64,000 bases of DNA, from positions 434,001-498,000 of the forward strand of contig NZ_JAHXYI010000003.1 of assembly GCF_019970045.1 (NCBI RefSeq), written 5' to 3'. The notes under the pieces were generated by a model. That model made no database searches and was not told where the DNA came from. It worked only from the letters and a program-made list of their open reading frames with translations. Both the position numbers and the translations under genes were made by a program. Source of the DNA: Chryseobacterium sp. GVT01B. GTDB taxonomy: Bacteria > Bacteroidota > Bacteroidia > Flavobacteriales > Weeksellaceae. This document shows, piece by piece, positions 46,035 through 55,982 of the stretch. How positions within the stretch are numbered: the first letter of the stretch is position 1; each line of letters starts with the position of its first letter.

Positions 46035-46511
46035 ATGTCAACAATCTATTTAAATACAATAATCAATGCAGACATCCACTATGTTTTTGATCTGGCAAGA
46101 GACATTGATCTGCACCAGCAATCAACCTCAACATCTCATGAAACAGCAATTGCCGGACGTACTTCAGGGTTGATTGAAGAAAACGAAACCGTAACCTGGC
46201 GCGCCAAACATCTGGGAGTTTATCAGACCCTCACCACAAAGATTGTCAGTATGGAAAAACCAGTCCAGTTCATTGATGTGATGCAGAAAGGAGCCTTCAA
46301 ATCTATGCGGCACAGGCATACCTTTAAATCTGTAAACGGGAAAACACTGATGACCGATGTTTTTGAATTTGAATCTCCGCTGGGCATCATAGGGAAATTG
46401 TTCAATGCTATTTTTCTTACAGGATATCTCAAAAGTTTTCTGCTCAAAAGAAATGAAATGATCAAAACCATTGCAGAATCTTCTAGCCATGATGGAATTG
46501 CCATTTTTTAA
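46035..46511 (+). CDS. SRPBCC (START-like) family protein
   Basis: 158 aa. The N-terminal NTIINADIHYVFDLARDIDL, VTWRAKHLGVYQTLTTKIV, and DVMQKGAFKSMRHRHTF with DVFEFESPLGIIGKLFNAIF form the helix-grip pattern of SRPBCC proteins. It likely binds a hydrophobic ligand. In many bacteria it neighbours TIGR01777 epimerases, as here. It starts 34 bases after the DCC gene. Confidence 0.88.
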   Translation: MSTIYLNTIINADIHYVFDLARDIDLHQQSTSTSHETAIAGRTSGLIEENETVTWRAKHLGVYQTLTTKIVSMEKPVQFIDVMQKGAFKSMRHRHTFKSVNGKTLMTDVFEFESPLGIIGKLFNAIFLTGYLKSFLLKRNEMIKTIAESSSHDGIAIF

Positions 46512-46529
46512 CCTGAAAAACCCATTATT

Positions 46530-47234
46530 ATGAACTTTTTAAAAGCAGAATGGCGAAAGCTGGCCATCATCAATTACGAAATTGATCCCGAGATCTTATT
46601 GCCGTATTTACCTAAAGGAACAGAACTCGATTTTTACAAAGGCAGATGCTATGTAAGTTTAGTTGGTTTCATGTTTTTAAATACAAAACTGTTGGGATTT
46701 CCCATTCCTTTTCACCGGAATTTTGAAGAAGTAAACCTGAGGTTTTATGTAAAGAAAAAAGAAAAAGGAGCCTGGAAAAGAGGTGTGGTATTTATCAAAG
46801 AAATTGTTCCCAAACCTGCATTAAGTTTTGTTGCCAATTCTATCTATAAAGAAAATTATCACACCATGCCGATGAAAAACCAGATTCATGAAAAAGAAGG
46901 TGAACTGCTGATCAGATATTCATGGAAAGATAAAAGCTGGCATTCTATTCAGATTATAGCTGATAGTACACCAAAACCTATTAAAGAAAACTCAGAATTT
47001 GAATTTATCACAGAACATTATTTTGGTTTTACAAAAAAAGAAAATATCACTTCCGAATATGAAGTATGCCACCCAAAATGGGAATACTACACCATAAAAG
47101 ATCATCAGCTGGATATTGATTTTCAAAATATCTACGGAAATGATTTTGAATGTCTGAATCATCAGGAACCAGTTTCTGTAATGCTTGCTGAAGGCTCAGA
47201 AATAGAAGTGAGAACAAAGAAATACATCAGCTGA
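46530..47234 (+). CDS. DUF2071 (YqjF-type) protein
   Basis: 234 aa. EWRKLAIINYEIDPEILLPY, LPKGTELDFYKGRCYVSLVG and RFYVKKKEKGAWKRGVVFIK followed by EIVPKPAL are the PF09844 pattern. Function is not established; it is often found beside SRPBCC and TIGR01777 genes. It lies 19 bases after the SRPBCC gene. Confidence 0.9.
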   Translation: MNFLKAEWRKLAIINYEIDPEILLPYLPKGTELDFYKGRCYVSLVGFMFLNTKLLGFPIPFHRNFEEVNLRFYVKKKEKGAWKRGVVFIKEIVPKPALSFVANSIYKENYHTMPMKNQIHEKEGELLIRYSWKDKSWHSIQIIADSTPKPIKENSEFEFITEHYFGFTKKENITSEYEVCHPKWEYYTIKDHQLDIDFQNIYGNDFECLNHQEPVSVMLAEGSEIEVRTKKYIS

Positions 47235-47284
47235 AAAGAACAAAAACAGAAATTTCTGTACATAAACCATAAACATTGAACCCA

Positions 47285-47305
47285 AAACCTTAAACCTTAA
47301 ACCTT
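47285..47305. repeat. Three AAACCTT tandem units
   Basis: AAACCTT occurs at 47285, 47292 and 47299 in the short gap before the TIGR01777 gene. It is a minisatellite-like run with no coding role. Confidence 0.7.
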
Positions 47306-47318
47306 AAATTGTAAAACA

Positions 47319-48218
47319 ATGAAAATACTCATAGCCGGAGGCACCGGATTTCTTGGTGAAAATCTGGAGAAATACTTTACAGAAAAAGGAAATCAGGTCT
47401 ATATCCTGACCCGTAATCCTCAGCGTAAAAACGAAATCTACTGGGATGCCCAAACATTAGGTGAATGGAAAAATAGTTTGAAAAAAGCAGACGTGCTGAT
47501 CAACCTTACAGGAAAATCTGTAGATTGCCGGTATCACGAGAAAAATAAGCAGGAAATATATTCTTCAAGAATTAACAGTACAAAAATATTGCAGAAAGCT
47601 GTAGATCAGTGTTCTGAAAAACCAAAAATTTGGCTGAATGCAAGTTCTGCAACCATTTACGTTCATTCTGAACGGCATCTGAATACGGAAGAAAACGGAA
47701 TTATCGGAGATGATTTCTCAATGAATATCTGCAAAAGCTGGGAGAAAGAATTTTTTGCAGTCAAAGATGAAGAAATACGGAAAGTTGCCCTTCGCACATC
47801 CATTGTTCTGGGAAATAATGGTGGGGCATTTCATAAGCTGAAAATGGTTACAAAGCTGGGCTTAGGAGGAAAACAGGGACGGGGAAACCAAATGGTAAGC
47901 TGGATTCATATTGAGGATTTTTGTAAAGCAATAGACTGGATCATTGAGTATGAAAATATATCTGGAGCAATTAATATAACTGCTCCGGCTCCACTTTCCA
48001 ATGATAATATGATGAAAAAGCTAAGAAAAAAATTGAAATTACCTTTCGGGATTAATGCTGCGGTCTGGCAGTTGGAAATTGCCTCCATTTTCCTGAAAAC
48101 AGAAACCGAATTACTTTTAAAAAGCCGTAATGTATACCCTGAAAGATTAATAAAAAGCGGATTTCAGTTTTCATTTCCAGGTTTTGATGAAGCCATTCTT
48201 AATCTCTTGGAATCCTAA
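47319..48218 (+). CDS. TIGR01777 family NAD-dependent epimerase-like oxidoreductase
   Basis: 299 aa. The Rossmann motif is GGTGFLG (residues 7-13). INLTGKSVDCRYHEKNKQEI, SRINSTKIL and the C-terminal YPERLIKSGFQFSFPGFDEA are characteristic of TIGR01777 (YfcH-like). The substrate is unknown. It closes the GbsR-led gene group. Confidence 0.92.
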   Translation: MKILIAGGTGFLGENLEKYFTEKGNQVYILTRNPQRKNEIYWDAQTLGEWKNSLKKADVLINLTGKSVDCRYHEKNKQEIYSSRINSTKILQKAVDQCSEKPKIWLNASSATIYVHSERHLNTEENGIIGDDFSMNICKSWEKEFFAVKDEEIRKVALRTSIVLGNNGGAFHKLKMVTKLGLGGKQGRGNQMVSWIHIEDFCKAIDWIIEYENISGAINITAPAPLSNDNMMKKLRKKLKLPFGINAAVWQLEIASIFLKTETELLLKSRNVYPERLIKSGFQFSFPGFDEAILNLLES

Positions 48219-48268
48219 TGTTTGTAGATTTCACAAAGGATAATTAAATTAGCGGAAAACTATTCCAT

Positions 48269-49714
48269 ATGCTGGTTATACCCAAAATAAAACCCTTTTT
48301 TCTTTCATCCTTTTTAATAAGTTCAGTAGTATTTTCACAGGCCCATAATGTGTCTGAGGGATATCAGGAACCCACAGACCCTCTTGTAATTCAGAACCTG
48401 GACCAGTGGCAGGATATGAAATTCGGGTTATTTATGCATTGGGGAACCTACAGCCAATGGGGAATTGTTGAAAGCTGGAGCTTATGCCCGGAAGACGAAT
48501 CATGGACCCAGAGAAAACCTGAGCATGGGAAATCTTATGACGAATATGTAAAGAATTATGAAAATCTTCAGACCACTTTCAATCCCACTCAGTTTAATCC
48601 ACAAAAATGGGCGGATGCAGTAAAAAAAGCAGGGATGAAATATGTGGTTTTTACAACTAAACATCACGACGGTTTTGCAATGTTTGACACCCAACAGTCT
48701 GATTATAAGATTACCTCTTCTAAAACTCCTTTTTCAAAAAATCCAAAATCAGATGTCACAAAAGAAATATTCAATACCTTCAGAAAAGAAGGATTTAAAA
48801 TTGGGGCTTACTTTTCAAAACCTGACTGGCATTCTGATGATTACTGGTGGCCTTACTTTCCGCCAAAAGACAGAAATGTTAATTATGATCCCAAGAAATA
48901 TCCAGAAAGATGGGAGAATTTTAAAAAATTCACCTTCAATCAGCTGAACGAGATTACTTCCAAGTATGGTAAAATTGATATTCTCTGGCTGGACGGAGGC
49001 TGGGTACGTCCTTTTCATACCATAGATCCTAAAGTAGAATGGCAGCGCACTATCAAAGTAGAGCAGGACATTGATATGGATAAAATAGGAACAATGGCCA
49101 GGAAAAATCAACCGGGAATTATTATTGTAGACCGTACTGTTCCCGGGAAGTGGGAAAATTATGTTACCCCGGAGCAGGCTGTTCCAGAACACACACTTTC
49201 CATCCCTTGGGAAAGCTGTATCACAATGGGAGATTCCTTTTCCTATGTTCCCAATGACAACTATAAAACCTCCCAAAAGATTATTGAAACCCTGGTGAAA
49301 ATCATTTCAAGAGGTGGAAATTACCTGATGAATATCGCTCCCGGGCCCAACGGAGATTACGATGCCGTTGTCTATGAAAGATTACAGCAAATTTCCGGCT
49401 GGATGGACAAAAATCAGGCTGCTGTTTTTGCTACAAGAAGTATTGCTCCCTATCACGAAGGAAACTACTATTATACCCAAAGTAAGGACCATCAGACTGT
49501 AAATGTATTCCATCTTGATGAGCAGGTAGAATATAAGGCTCCGGAAGTACTTGCCTTTTCCATCCCGGAAAATTTTAAGCCGAAATCCTTGAAAATATTA
49601 GGTCTTTCATCAAAAATTCAATGGAAAAGAACAGCAGGAAATACGCTTGAAATCCAATTACCTGAAGAAAGGAAAAAGCTGAAATACGCAACCGTAATCC
49701 AAATCGTGCAATAA
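48269..49714 (+). CDS. Secreted GH29 alpha-L-fucosidase
   Basis: 481 aa with a signal peptide ending at VVFSQA. FGLFMHWGTYSQWG, VVFTTKHHDGFAMFDT and GKIDILWLDGGW are GH29 motifs; the nucleophile is Asp242. GGNYLMNIAPGPNGDYDAVV is the conserved late motif. It removes L-fucose from glycans in the periplasm. Its TAA stop overlaps the ATG of the GH3 gene by one base, so the two are coupled and probably act on one glycan. Confidence 0.95.
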   Translation: MLVIPKIKPFFLSSFLISSVVFSQAHNVSEGYQEPTDPLVIQNLDQWQDMKFGLFMHWGTYSQWGIVESWSLCPEDESWTQRKPEHGKSYDEYVKNYENLQTTFNPTQFNPQKWADAVKKAGMKYVVFTTKHHDGFAMFDTQQSDYKITSSKTPFSKNPKSDVTKEIFNTFRKEGFKIGAYFSKPDWHSDDYWWPYFPPKDRNVNYDPKKYPERWENFKKFTFNQLNEITSKYGKIDILWLDGGWVRPFHTIDPKVEWQRTIKVEQDIDMDKIGTMARKNQPGIIIVDRTVPGKWENYVTPEQAVPEHTLSIPWESCITMGDSFSYVPNDNYKTSQKIIETLVKIISRGGNYLMNIAPGPNGDYDAVVYERLQQISGWMDKNQAAVFATRSIAPYHEGNYYYTQSKDHQTVNVFHLDEQVEYKAPEVLAFSIPENFKPKSLKILGLSSKIQWKRTAGNTLEIQLPEERKKLKYATVIQIVQ

Positions 49715-52377
49715 TGAGACTATTTCGTTTTAAACTTACAGGAGTAGTATTATTGTTGAATGTGGTGATTGTTTCTGCCCAAAAACCTTTATATAAAGAC
49801 TCCAAACAACCCATTGAAACCAGAGTTCAGGATCTGTTGAAGAGAATGACCCCTGAGGAAAAATTCTGGCAGTGTTTTATGATACCCGGAGATCTGGATC
49901 ACGTTCCGAAAGGACAGTATTCCCATGGAATTTTTGGATTACAGGTAAGTGCAGGAAATCAGGGAGGCGGTGCCACAGGGCAGTTACTGAAGTACAATGC
50001 CAATGAAGATGCAGAAAGACTGGTGAAAAAAATCAATGCTATTCAGAAATACTTCGTTGAAGAATCAAGATTAGGAATTCCCATTATTCCTTTTGATGAA
50101 GCTCTGCACGGATTGGTGAGGGAAGGGGCTACAGCTTTTCCACAGGCGATTGGCCTTGCAGCCACTTTCAACCCGGAATTGATGAATAAAGTTTCAACAG
50201 CAATTGCAAAAGAATCAAAACTGAGAGGAATCCGCCAGATTCTGACCCCTGTAGTAAACCTGGCGAGTGATGTGAGATGGGGCAGAACAGAAGAAACTTA
50301 CGGCGAAGATCCCTTTCTGACCTCTGTAATGGGAGTCAGTTTTGTCAGTTCATTTGAAAATATGGGAATCATCACCACTCCGAAACACTTTTTGGCCAAT
50401 GTAGGAGAAGGCGGAAGAGATTCATATCCTATTCATTGGAGTAAAAGATATCTTGAGGAAACCCATTTAATACCTTTTAATAATGCCTTTACAAAAGGAA
50501 AAAGCCGTTCAGTGATGACTTCCTATAACCTGCTTGATGGAAGACCTTCAACAGCTAATCATTGGTTACTGACTGAAAAATTAAAAAATGACTGGAATTT
50601 CAAGGGCTTCGTCATCAGTGATGCAAGTGCAGTAGGAGGAGCCAATGTGCTGCATTTTACAGCAAAAGATTATGACGATGCTTCTGCACAGGCGATCAAT
50701 GCTGGACTGGATGTAATTTTTCAGACAGAATATAAACATTATGAACTCTTTATTCCCCCTTTTTTGGATGGAAGAATCTCAAAAGAAAGAATTGATGATG
50801 CCGTGTCAAGAGTGTTGAGAGCTAAATTTGAGCTTGGATTATTTGAAAACCCTTACGTTTCACTCAAAGAAATTGAAGAATTAAAAAAGCTGAATCATAA
50901 ACCTCTGGCAGAAAAAACAGCTGCAGAATCTTTCGTTTTGCTTCAGAATAATAATCAGACGCTTCCCGTTCCCGGAAGTGTTAAAAAAATTCTCGTGGTA
51001 GGAACAGATGCCGTTGATGCGAGATTAGGCGGTTATTCAGGCCCCGGAAACAAAAAAGTAACTATTGTTGACGGAATTAAAAATTATATCAGAGATAAAA
51101 ATATTGAAGTTGTTTATTCAAAAGGAATTGATTGGAATGTAAAGGATTTTACCACAGTTTCCAATGAATATTTATCTTCTGAAAACAAAAAAGGATTAAA
51201 AGGAAGCTATTTCTCCAATACCGATTTAAAAGGAAATCCGGCTTTCGAAAAACAGGATGAACAGCTCAATTTCAAATGGACCCTATATTCTCCCGATCCT
51301 CAAAAACTTCCCCCAGATCAATATAGCATCCGCTGGACAGGAAAACTGGAAGCTCCGGATTCAGGCAAGTATCAGTTAGGATTGCGCGGAAATGACGGCT
51401 TCAGATTATACCTTGATGGAAAATTAGCCATTGACCAATGGGAAAAATTAAGCTACTCCACCAAAACAATTGATATAGATTTTGTAAAAGGGAAAAAATA
51501 CGATATTACCATTGAGTTTCATGAAAACCGTGGAGAAGCCAACCTCGAACTGATCTGGAACTATGGACTACATCATTACTCGAAAGACTATCAGGAAGCT
51601 TTAAATCTTGCTCAGAACACAGACTATATCATTGTTGCCGCCGGTATTCATGAAGGCGAATTTCAGGACCGTTCCTCATTAAGTTTGCCAGGAAATCAGG
51701 AAGCATTTATTCAGGAAATTTCAAAATTGAAAAAACCTGTAACAGTAGTTTTAGTAGGAGGATCTGCTATAAAAACAACCGTCTGGAAAGATAAAGTAGG
51801 AGCTATTTTAGATGTTTGGTATCCGGGAGAAGAAGGAGGAAACGCCATAGCAAAAACGCTTTTCGGGGCTGAAAATCCGTCTGGAAAATTACCCATAACA
51901 TTTCCGGTTGAAGAAGGGCAGCTGCCTTTGACGTATAATCATCATCCAACAGGAAGAGGAAATGATTACCATGACCTGAGTGGTGAACCATTGTATCCGT
52001 TTGGATTTGGTTTAAGTTATACCACCTTTGAAATCTCCGGTTTACAGCTGAACAAAGTCAAATATTCAGAAAATGAAACTATTATGGCTACAGTCAATGT
52101 GAAAAATACAGGATCAAAAACAGGAAGTGAAGTCGTTCAGCTATATGTAAAAGACTTATTGGCAACCGTTTCAAGACCGGTTATTGAACTCAAAGGATTT
52201 CAGAAAGTAGAATTGCGGCCCGGAGAATCAAAATCTGTCACCATTGAAGTTCCCATAAAGCAATTACAGTTTATGAATGAAAAAATGGAATGGACGGTAG
52301 AAAAGGGAACCTATAGAATTATGGTCGGCAATTCATCCAAAAATCTTCCCTTAAAACAAAATATTGAAGTTTTATAA
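49714..52377 (+). CDS. Secreted GH3 beta-glycosidase with PA14 domain
   Basis: 887 aa with a signal peptide ending at VIVSAQ. The GH3 N-domain shows PIIPFDEALHGLVREGATAF and GFVISDASA with nucleophile Asp303. A PA14 domain (residues ~505-630: YSIRWTGKLEAPDSGKYQLG, NDGFRLYLDG) is inserted in the C-domain, and an Fn3-like domain ends the protein. The family is mainly beta-glucosidase or beta-xylosidase. It overlaps the fucosidase gene and is followed by a terminator. Confidence 0.94.
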   Translation: MRLFRFKLTGVVLLLNVVIVSAQKPLYKDSKQPIETRVQDLLKRMTPEEKFWQCFMIPGDLDHVPKGQYSHGIFGLQVSAGNQGGGATGQLLKYNANEDAERLVKKINAIQKYFVEESRLGIPIIPFDEALHGLVREGATAFPQAIGLAATFNPELMNKVSTAIAKESKLRGIRQILTPVVNLASDVRWGRTEETYGEDPFLTSVMGVSFVSSFENMGIITTPKHFLANVGEGGRDSYPIHWSKRYLEETHLIPFNNAFTKGKSRSVMTSYNLLDGRPSTANHWLLTEKLKNDWNFKGFVISDASAVGGANVLHFTAKDYDDASAQAINAGLDVIFQTEYKHYELFIPPFLDGRISKERIDDAVSRVLRAKFELGLFENPYVSLKEIEELKKLNHKPLAEKTAAESFVLLQNNNQTLPVPGSVKKILVVGTDAVDARLGGYSGPGNKKVTIVDGIKNYIRDKNIEVVYSKGIDWNVKDFTTVSNEYLSSENKKGLKGSYFSNTDLKGNPAFEKQDEQLNFKWTLYSPDPQKLPPDQYSIRWTGKLEAPDSGKYQLGLRGNDGFRLYLDGKLAIDQWEKLSYSTKTIDIDFVKGKKYDITIEFHENRGEANLELIWNYGLHHYSKDYQEALNLAQNTDYIIVAAGIHEGEFQDRSSLSLPGNQEAFIQEISKLKKPVTVVLVGGSAIKTTVWKDKVGAILDVWYPGEEGGNAIAKTLFGAENPSGKLPITFPVEEGQLPLTYNHHPTGRGNDYHDLSGEPLYPFGFGLSYTTFEISGLQLNKVKYSENETIMATVNVKNTGSKTGSEVVQLYVKDLLATVSRPVIELKGFQKVELRPGESKSVTIEVPIKQLQFMNEKMEWTVEKGTYRIMVGNSSKNLPLKQNIEVL

Positions 52378-52381
52378 AACA

Positions 52382-52409
52382 AAAAAGAGCAGAAATTTCT
52401 GCTCTTTTT
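52382..52409. terminator. Bidirectional terminator
   Basis: AAAAAGAGCAGA pairs with TCTGCTCTTTTT around AATT, flanked by A and T runs. It separates the GH3 gene and the convergent VGINT-family gene. Confidence 0.9.
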
Positions 52410-52431
52410 AAGTATGTTTTTTTGAAGATAT

Positions 52432-53313
52432 TTAGTATTTTCTGGCTAATAAAACGTTCAATAAGAATGTTCCGGTCCAGTTACTGTTATTGGAACCATT
52501 ATTTCCAATGAAATCTATACGGGCCACAGATACGGTAAGTCTGGTTCTTCCTGCAGTACCATTATTGGCAAGGCTTACAAAAGATGCTGTAAATACATCC
52601 GGGAAACTTGAATTATTTCCTGCAGTAAGAATTGGATACATATTGGCAACGTTGAACGGAGTACCTTGATATTCATAAACCAGGGTCATTCTGCTGGCAT
52701 TGGAATAGAGTGAAGTATGAGCATTATCTACTGATGTTTTACTAATAATCCACCATCTGTCGTTTGCTGTTCCTGTGTCATAACCTGCATTCGTGTGGTT
52801 GGTCCAGTCGGCAACAGGTGCAGTACCAAGTCTGTGAGGAGGAATCAGAACTTGTGTTCCATAGATTTCCACATTGCTCGGCTTAGGCAGAACCGTAAAG
52901 GACAAATCCCACGTTCCACCAGTAGTATTACTGTTGTTCACGACTTCAGCATAGGCACCGATAGGAATCACAAAAGAAGCAACAGGAGTATTGTCAATTC
53001 TTAATGTATTACCGCTGGATGCCTGAAGTGTGATATTATTCGGTGAAATGTTTTTAATCTTATAAATTCTCCCCGTAAAACTTGTTGTTCCGGTTCCGAT
53101 GACAGGAAGGGTAAATGTGGCATCGGCTGTTCCATTATAAGTAATATAATGATCAGTAGTCTGAATATTATAAGTTGTGGCTGTGACTTCGCTATAGCCA
53201 GCCCTTAAGGAACCATTTACGGCAAGTGTACTGTTAGGGGTTGTTGTGTTAATACCTACTTGTGCAGTTAAGGGAAGGGCTCCAAATAAAAGGATCAAAA
53301 TGTATTTTTTCAT
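52432..53313 (-). CDS. Secreted VGINT-family protein (paralogue 2)
   Basis: 293 aa with a signal peptide ending at LPLTAQ, then VGINTTTPNSTLAVNGSLRA. It shares with paralogues 1 and 3 only the N-terminal VGINT...TL.V.G module. The rest is a different Thr/Asn-rich beta domain (ATFTLPVIGTGTTSFTGRIY, NNITLQASSGNTLRID). It is probably a surface or extracellular structural protein. Function unknown. Confidence 0.8.
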   Translation of the reverse strand: MKKYILILLFGALPLTAQVGINTTTPNSTLAVNGSLRAGYSEVTATTYNIQTTDHYITYNGTADATFTLPVIGTGTTSFTGRIYKIKNISPNNITLQASSGNTLRIDNTPVASFVIPIGAYAEVVNNSNTTGGTWDLSFTVLPKPSNVEIYGTQVLIPPHRLGTAPVADWTNHTNAGYDTGTANDRWWIISKTSVDNAHTSLYSNASRMTLVYEYQGTPFNVANMYPILTAGNNSSFPDVFTASFVSLANNGTAGRTRLTVSVARIDFIGNNGSNNSNWTGTFLLNVLLARKY

Positions 53314-53436
53314 GTGTTGGGAAATTTGGTTTCCATCAAATATAGAAAAAAAATAACTAAAAGTTAAATAAAACTTAATAAATTTATGTTATTAAGTAAA
53401 TCGTTTATCTAATAATGCGTTAACTTTTGAAAAATA

Positions 53437-53823
53437 CTAAACCAACCTGCATGGAACTTCCAGATCTTCGGTAAGATAATAGCTGCAGCAAAGGCGATGG
53501 TAGCCATCTGCAATGATCAGTTCATGTTCACCTCTTACAAGCAGTATAGGCGAAAGTTTTTTATTTTTTTCTACTTTTTTCAGGTTTTCTTTTACATGAA
53601 TATTGGTTTCAGGAAGCAGGGCAAGCTTGCTGGCTCTTAAAATATCTTTCGATTTTTTTGTAATCGTAGGGGCTGTCTTTAATTTTTCAACCATTTTTCT
53701 GGCTTTATCAGGTTCAAAAAGCAATTCCAGATAATCCTGTGCTGCAGGAAAATCGTGGACTTCAGGTTCTTTCATCCAGATACTGTCTTTGGTCAGATTA
53801 CCCTTTTTTACAGACGTTTTCAT
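53437..53823 (-). CDS. ParB/sulfiredoxin-fold-like small protein
   Basis: 128 aa, basic. The C-terminal half (KLSPILLVRGEHELIIADGY, then HRLCCSYYLTEDLEVPCRLV) resembles the ParB N-terminal fold, in which IIADGYHR is the nucleotide-binding GxxR-type motif. The N-terminal half is helical and unassigned. It is a stand-alone gene, not a plasmid parB. It is unclear whether it binds CTP or DNA. Confidence 0.72.
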   Translation of the reverse strand: MKTSVKKGNLTKDSIWMKEPEVHDFPAAQDYLELLFEPDKARKMVEKLKTAPTITKKSKDILRASKLALLPETNIHVKENLKKVEKNKKLSPILLVRGEHELIIADGYHRLCCSYYLTEDLEVPCRLV

Positions 53824-54012
53824 AAGTGTTTATTAAAATATAAATGTATGAAAAATAGATCGTTATTAACGACTGTTATTTCAAATGCGTCAGTGGTTTG
53901 CTATATGGATTTTACTTTCCAAAAAAAATATTGGTATGATATGTGTAAGATTTATCATGAACCGGAATGAATTTAATTAAGACTATAGAATTGATTAAAA
54001 TCATTCAAAAAT

Positions 54013-54285
54013 ATGAACATTATGAAAAAGTTTTTAATTTCAACACTACTAGTATTAGGTTTATCTATGAATGTTTCTGCCCAGAAACGTCCGCCAGCTC
54101 CTCCACATCCATCAAAAACGGAATTGGTGAATATTAAAATGCAAGAGCTTACCAAAAAATACAATACTGAGAAAAAACTCATTCTTAATCATCCGCTTGC
54201 AACCAAACAGATGAAGAGAGATCAGATGAAGGCTTTAAATAGAAGATTTGAGGCTGAAAAACGATTGCTTAGAGAAGCGAGATAA
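54013..54285 (+). CDS. Small secreted basic protein, 90 aa
   Basis: The signal peptide ends at NVSAQK (starts at 54013 or 54022 are both possible). The mature part is a Pro-rich stretch (RPPAPPHPSK) and a Lys/Arg-rich helix with heptad-like spacing. Function unknown. A hairpin with a T-rich tail follows at 54374-54402. Confidence 0.7.
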   Translation: MNIMKKFLISTLLVLGLSMNVSAQKRPPAPPHPSKTELVNIKMQELTKKYNTEKKLILNHPLATKQMKRDQMKALNRRFEAEKRLLREAR

Positions 54286-54373
54286 CTATTAACTTTTGCA
54301 GTTACTAAAATTGAAAAAGCTGTTTTTTATATTTTGAATTTTAATAGATTTTCAATATTAAATAAAATTTATT

Positions 54374-54402
54374 GAAAGAGAATGCGTTTTGTGTTCTCTT
54401 TC
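54374..54402 (+). terminator. Probable terminator
   Basis: GAAAGAGAA pairs perfectly with TTCTCTTTC around 11 bases, followed by tttgttta. Confidence 0.6.
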
Positions 54403-54512
54403 TTTGTTTAAAATTAAATAAAATAGCCTCATTGATGCATTTTAAGATCAGTTTTCAGAAACATAAAACATCCAATATTTTTCCTTAAATTCGCATAAAA
54501 ATTTTTAAAGTA

Positions 54513-55901
54513 ATGAATTACGATATTATTGTCATTGGAAGTGGTCCTGGTGGATATGTTACTGCGATCAGAGCAGCGCAATTAGGTTTCAAAACCGCAA
54601 TTATCGAGAAAGAAAATTTAGGAGGAATCTGCCTTAACTGGGGATGTATTCCAACTAAAGCTTTATTGAAATCTGCTCAGGTTTTTCATTATATCAACCA
54701 TGCTGAAGATTATGGTTTGAATAAAGTGGAGGCAAGCTTTGAATTCCCGAATGTAATTCAGAGAAGCCGTGGTGTTGCCAGCAAAATGAGCAAAGGAATC
54801 GAATTCTTGATGAAAAAGAATAAGATTGACGTAATTCTTGGTACTGCAAAAGTACAGAAAGGTAAAAAAGTTTCTGTAACAGATAAAGAAGGAAAAGTGA
54901 CTGAATATACAGGTACTCATATCATTATCGCTACAGGAGCTCGTTCAAGAGAATTACCAAACTTACCGCAAGATGGTAAAAAAGTAATCGGATACAGACA
55001 GGCATTATCTCTTCCTGAGCAGCCGAAATCTATGATTGTTGTAGGTTCCGGAGCTATCGGGGTAGAATTTGCTGACTTCTATAACACAATGGGAACAAAA
55101 GTAACTGTTGTTGAATTCATGCCAAACATCGTCCCTGTAGAAGACGAAGAAATCTCTAAACACTTAGAGAAATCTCTGAAAAAAACAGGAATCGAGATTA
55201 TGACAAACGCTTCTGTAGAAAGTGTTGATACAAGTGGTGAAGGCGTAAAAGCGACTGTAAAAACAGCTAACGGAAACATCACTCTTGAAGCTGATATCTT
55301 ATTATCTGCTGTAGGAATTGCTGCTAATATCGAGAACATCGGTTTAGAAGAAGTAGGAATTCAGACAGATAAAGGAAGAGTATTGGTAAACGAGTGGTAC
55401 GAAACTTCAGTACCTGGTTACTATGCAATCGGAGATATTATCCCAACTCAGGCTTTGGCTCACGTTGCTTCTGCAGAAGGAATCACTTGTGTTGAGAAAA
55501 TCAAAGGAATGCACGTTGAGAAAATTGACTATGGTAATATTCCTGGATGTACTTACTGCCACCCTGAAGTAGCTTCTGTAGGTCTTACTGAAAAGCAGGC
55601 TAAAGAAAAAGGATACGAAATCAAAGTTGGTAAATTCCCTCTTTCTGCAAGTGGTAAAGCTACTGCAAACGGAAATACAGACGGATTTATCAAAGTGATC
55701 TTCGATGCTAAATATGGTGAGTGGTTAGGATGCCACATGATTGGTGAAGGAGTAACGGATATGGTTGCTGAAGCTGTAGTAGCTAGAAAATTAGAAACTA
55801 CAGGTCATGAGATCATCAAATCTATCCACCCGCACCCAACAGTTTCTGAAGCCATTATGGAAGCTGCTGCTGCTGCTTACGGTGAAGTGATTCACATTTA
55901 A
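54513..55901 (+). CDS. lpdA: Dihydrolipoyl dehydrogenase (E3)
   Basis: 462 aa flavoprotein. The FAD motif is GSGPGGY, the redox disulfide is GGICLNWGCIPTK (Cys40, Cys45), the NAD motif is VVGSGAIGVEFADF, and the C-terminal HPHPTVSE holds the catalytic His-Glu. It reoxidises lipoamide for the 2-oxoacid dehydrogenase and glycine cleavage complexes. It is monocistronic and closed by a strong terminator. The fused E1 at 24409 is a plausible partner. Confidence 0.97.
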   Translation: MNYDIIVIGSGPGGYVTAIRAAQLGFKTAIIEKENLGGICLNWGCIPTKALLKSAQVFHYINHAEDYGLNKVEASFEFPNVIQRSRGVASKMSKGIEFLMKKNKIDVILGTAKVQKGKKVSVTDKEGKVTEYTGTHIIIATGARSRELPNLPQDGKKVIGYRQALSLPEQPKSMIVVGSGAIGVEFADFYNTMGTKVTVVEFMPNIVPVEDEEISKHLEKSLKKTGIEIMTNASVESVDTSGEGVKATVKTANGNITLEADILLSAVGIAANIENIGLEEVGIQTDKGRVLVNEWYETSVPGYYAIGDIIPTQALAHVASAEGITCVEKIKGMHVEKIDYGNIPGCTYCHPEVASVGLTEKQAKEKGYEIKVGKFPLSASGKATANGNTDGFIKVIFDAKYGEWLGCHMIGEGVTDMVAEAVVARKLETTGHEIIKSIHPHPTVSEAIMEAAAAAYGEVIHI

Positions 55902-55927
55902 TTTTAAATGTATAGAAATCTATATAT

Positions 55928-55955
55928 AAAAAGCCCGGAGAAATCCGGGCTTTTT
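55928..55955. terminator. Bidirectional terminator of lpdA
   Basis: AAAAAGCCCGGA pairs with TCCGGGCTTTTT around GAAA. It also faces the convergent VGINT gene. Confidence 0.95.
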
Positions 55956-55982
55956 CATTTTCAAAAACCTGTAAGTGGTATT

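Noticed and set aside
47285..47305. Telomere-like or origin repeat (AAACCTT units)
   Set aside because: Only three units, no DnaA boxes or other origin features; treated as a minor intergenic repeat.
53848..53970. Plus-strand frame starting at MKNRSLLTTVISNASVV
   Set aside because: Short, with atypical composition and no recognisable signal; it continues a frame antisense to the ParB-like gene.
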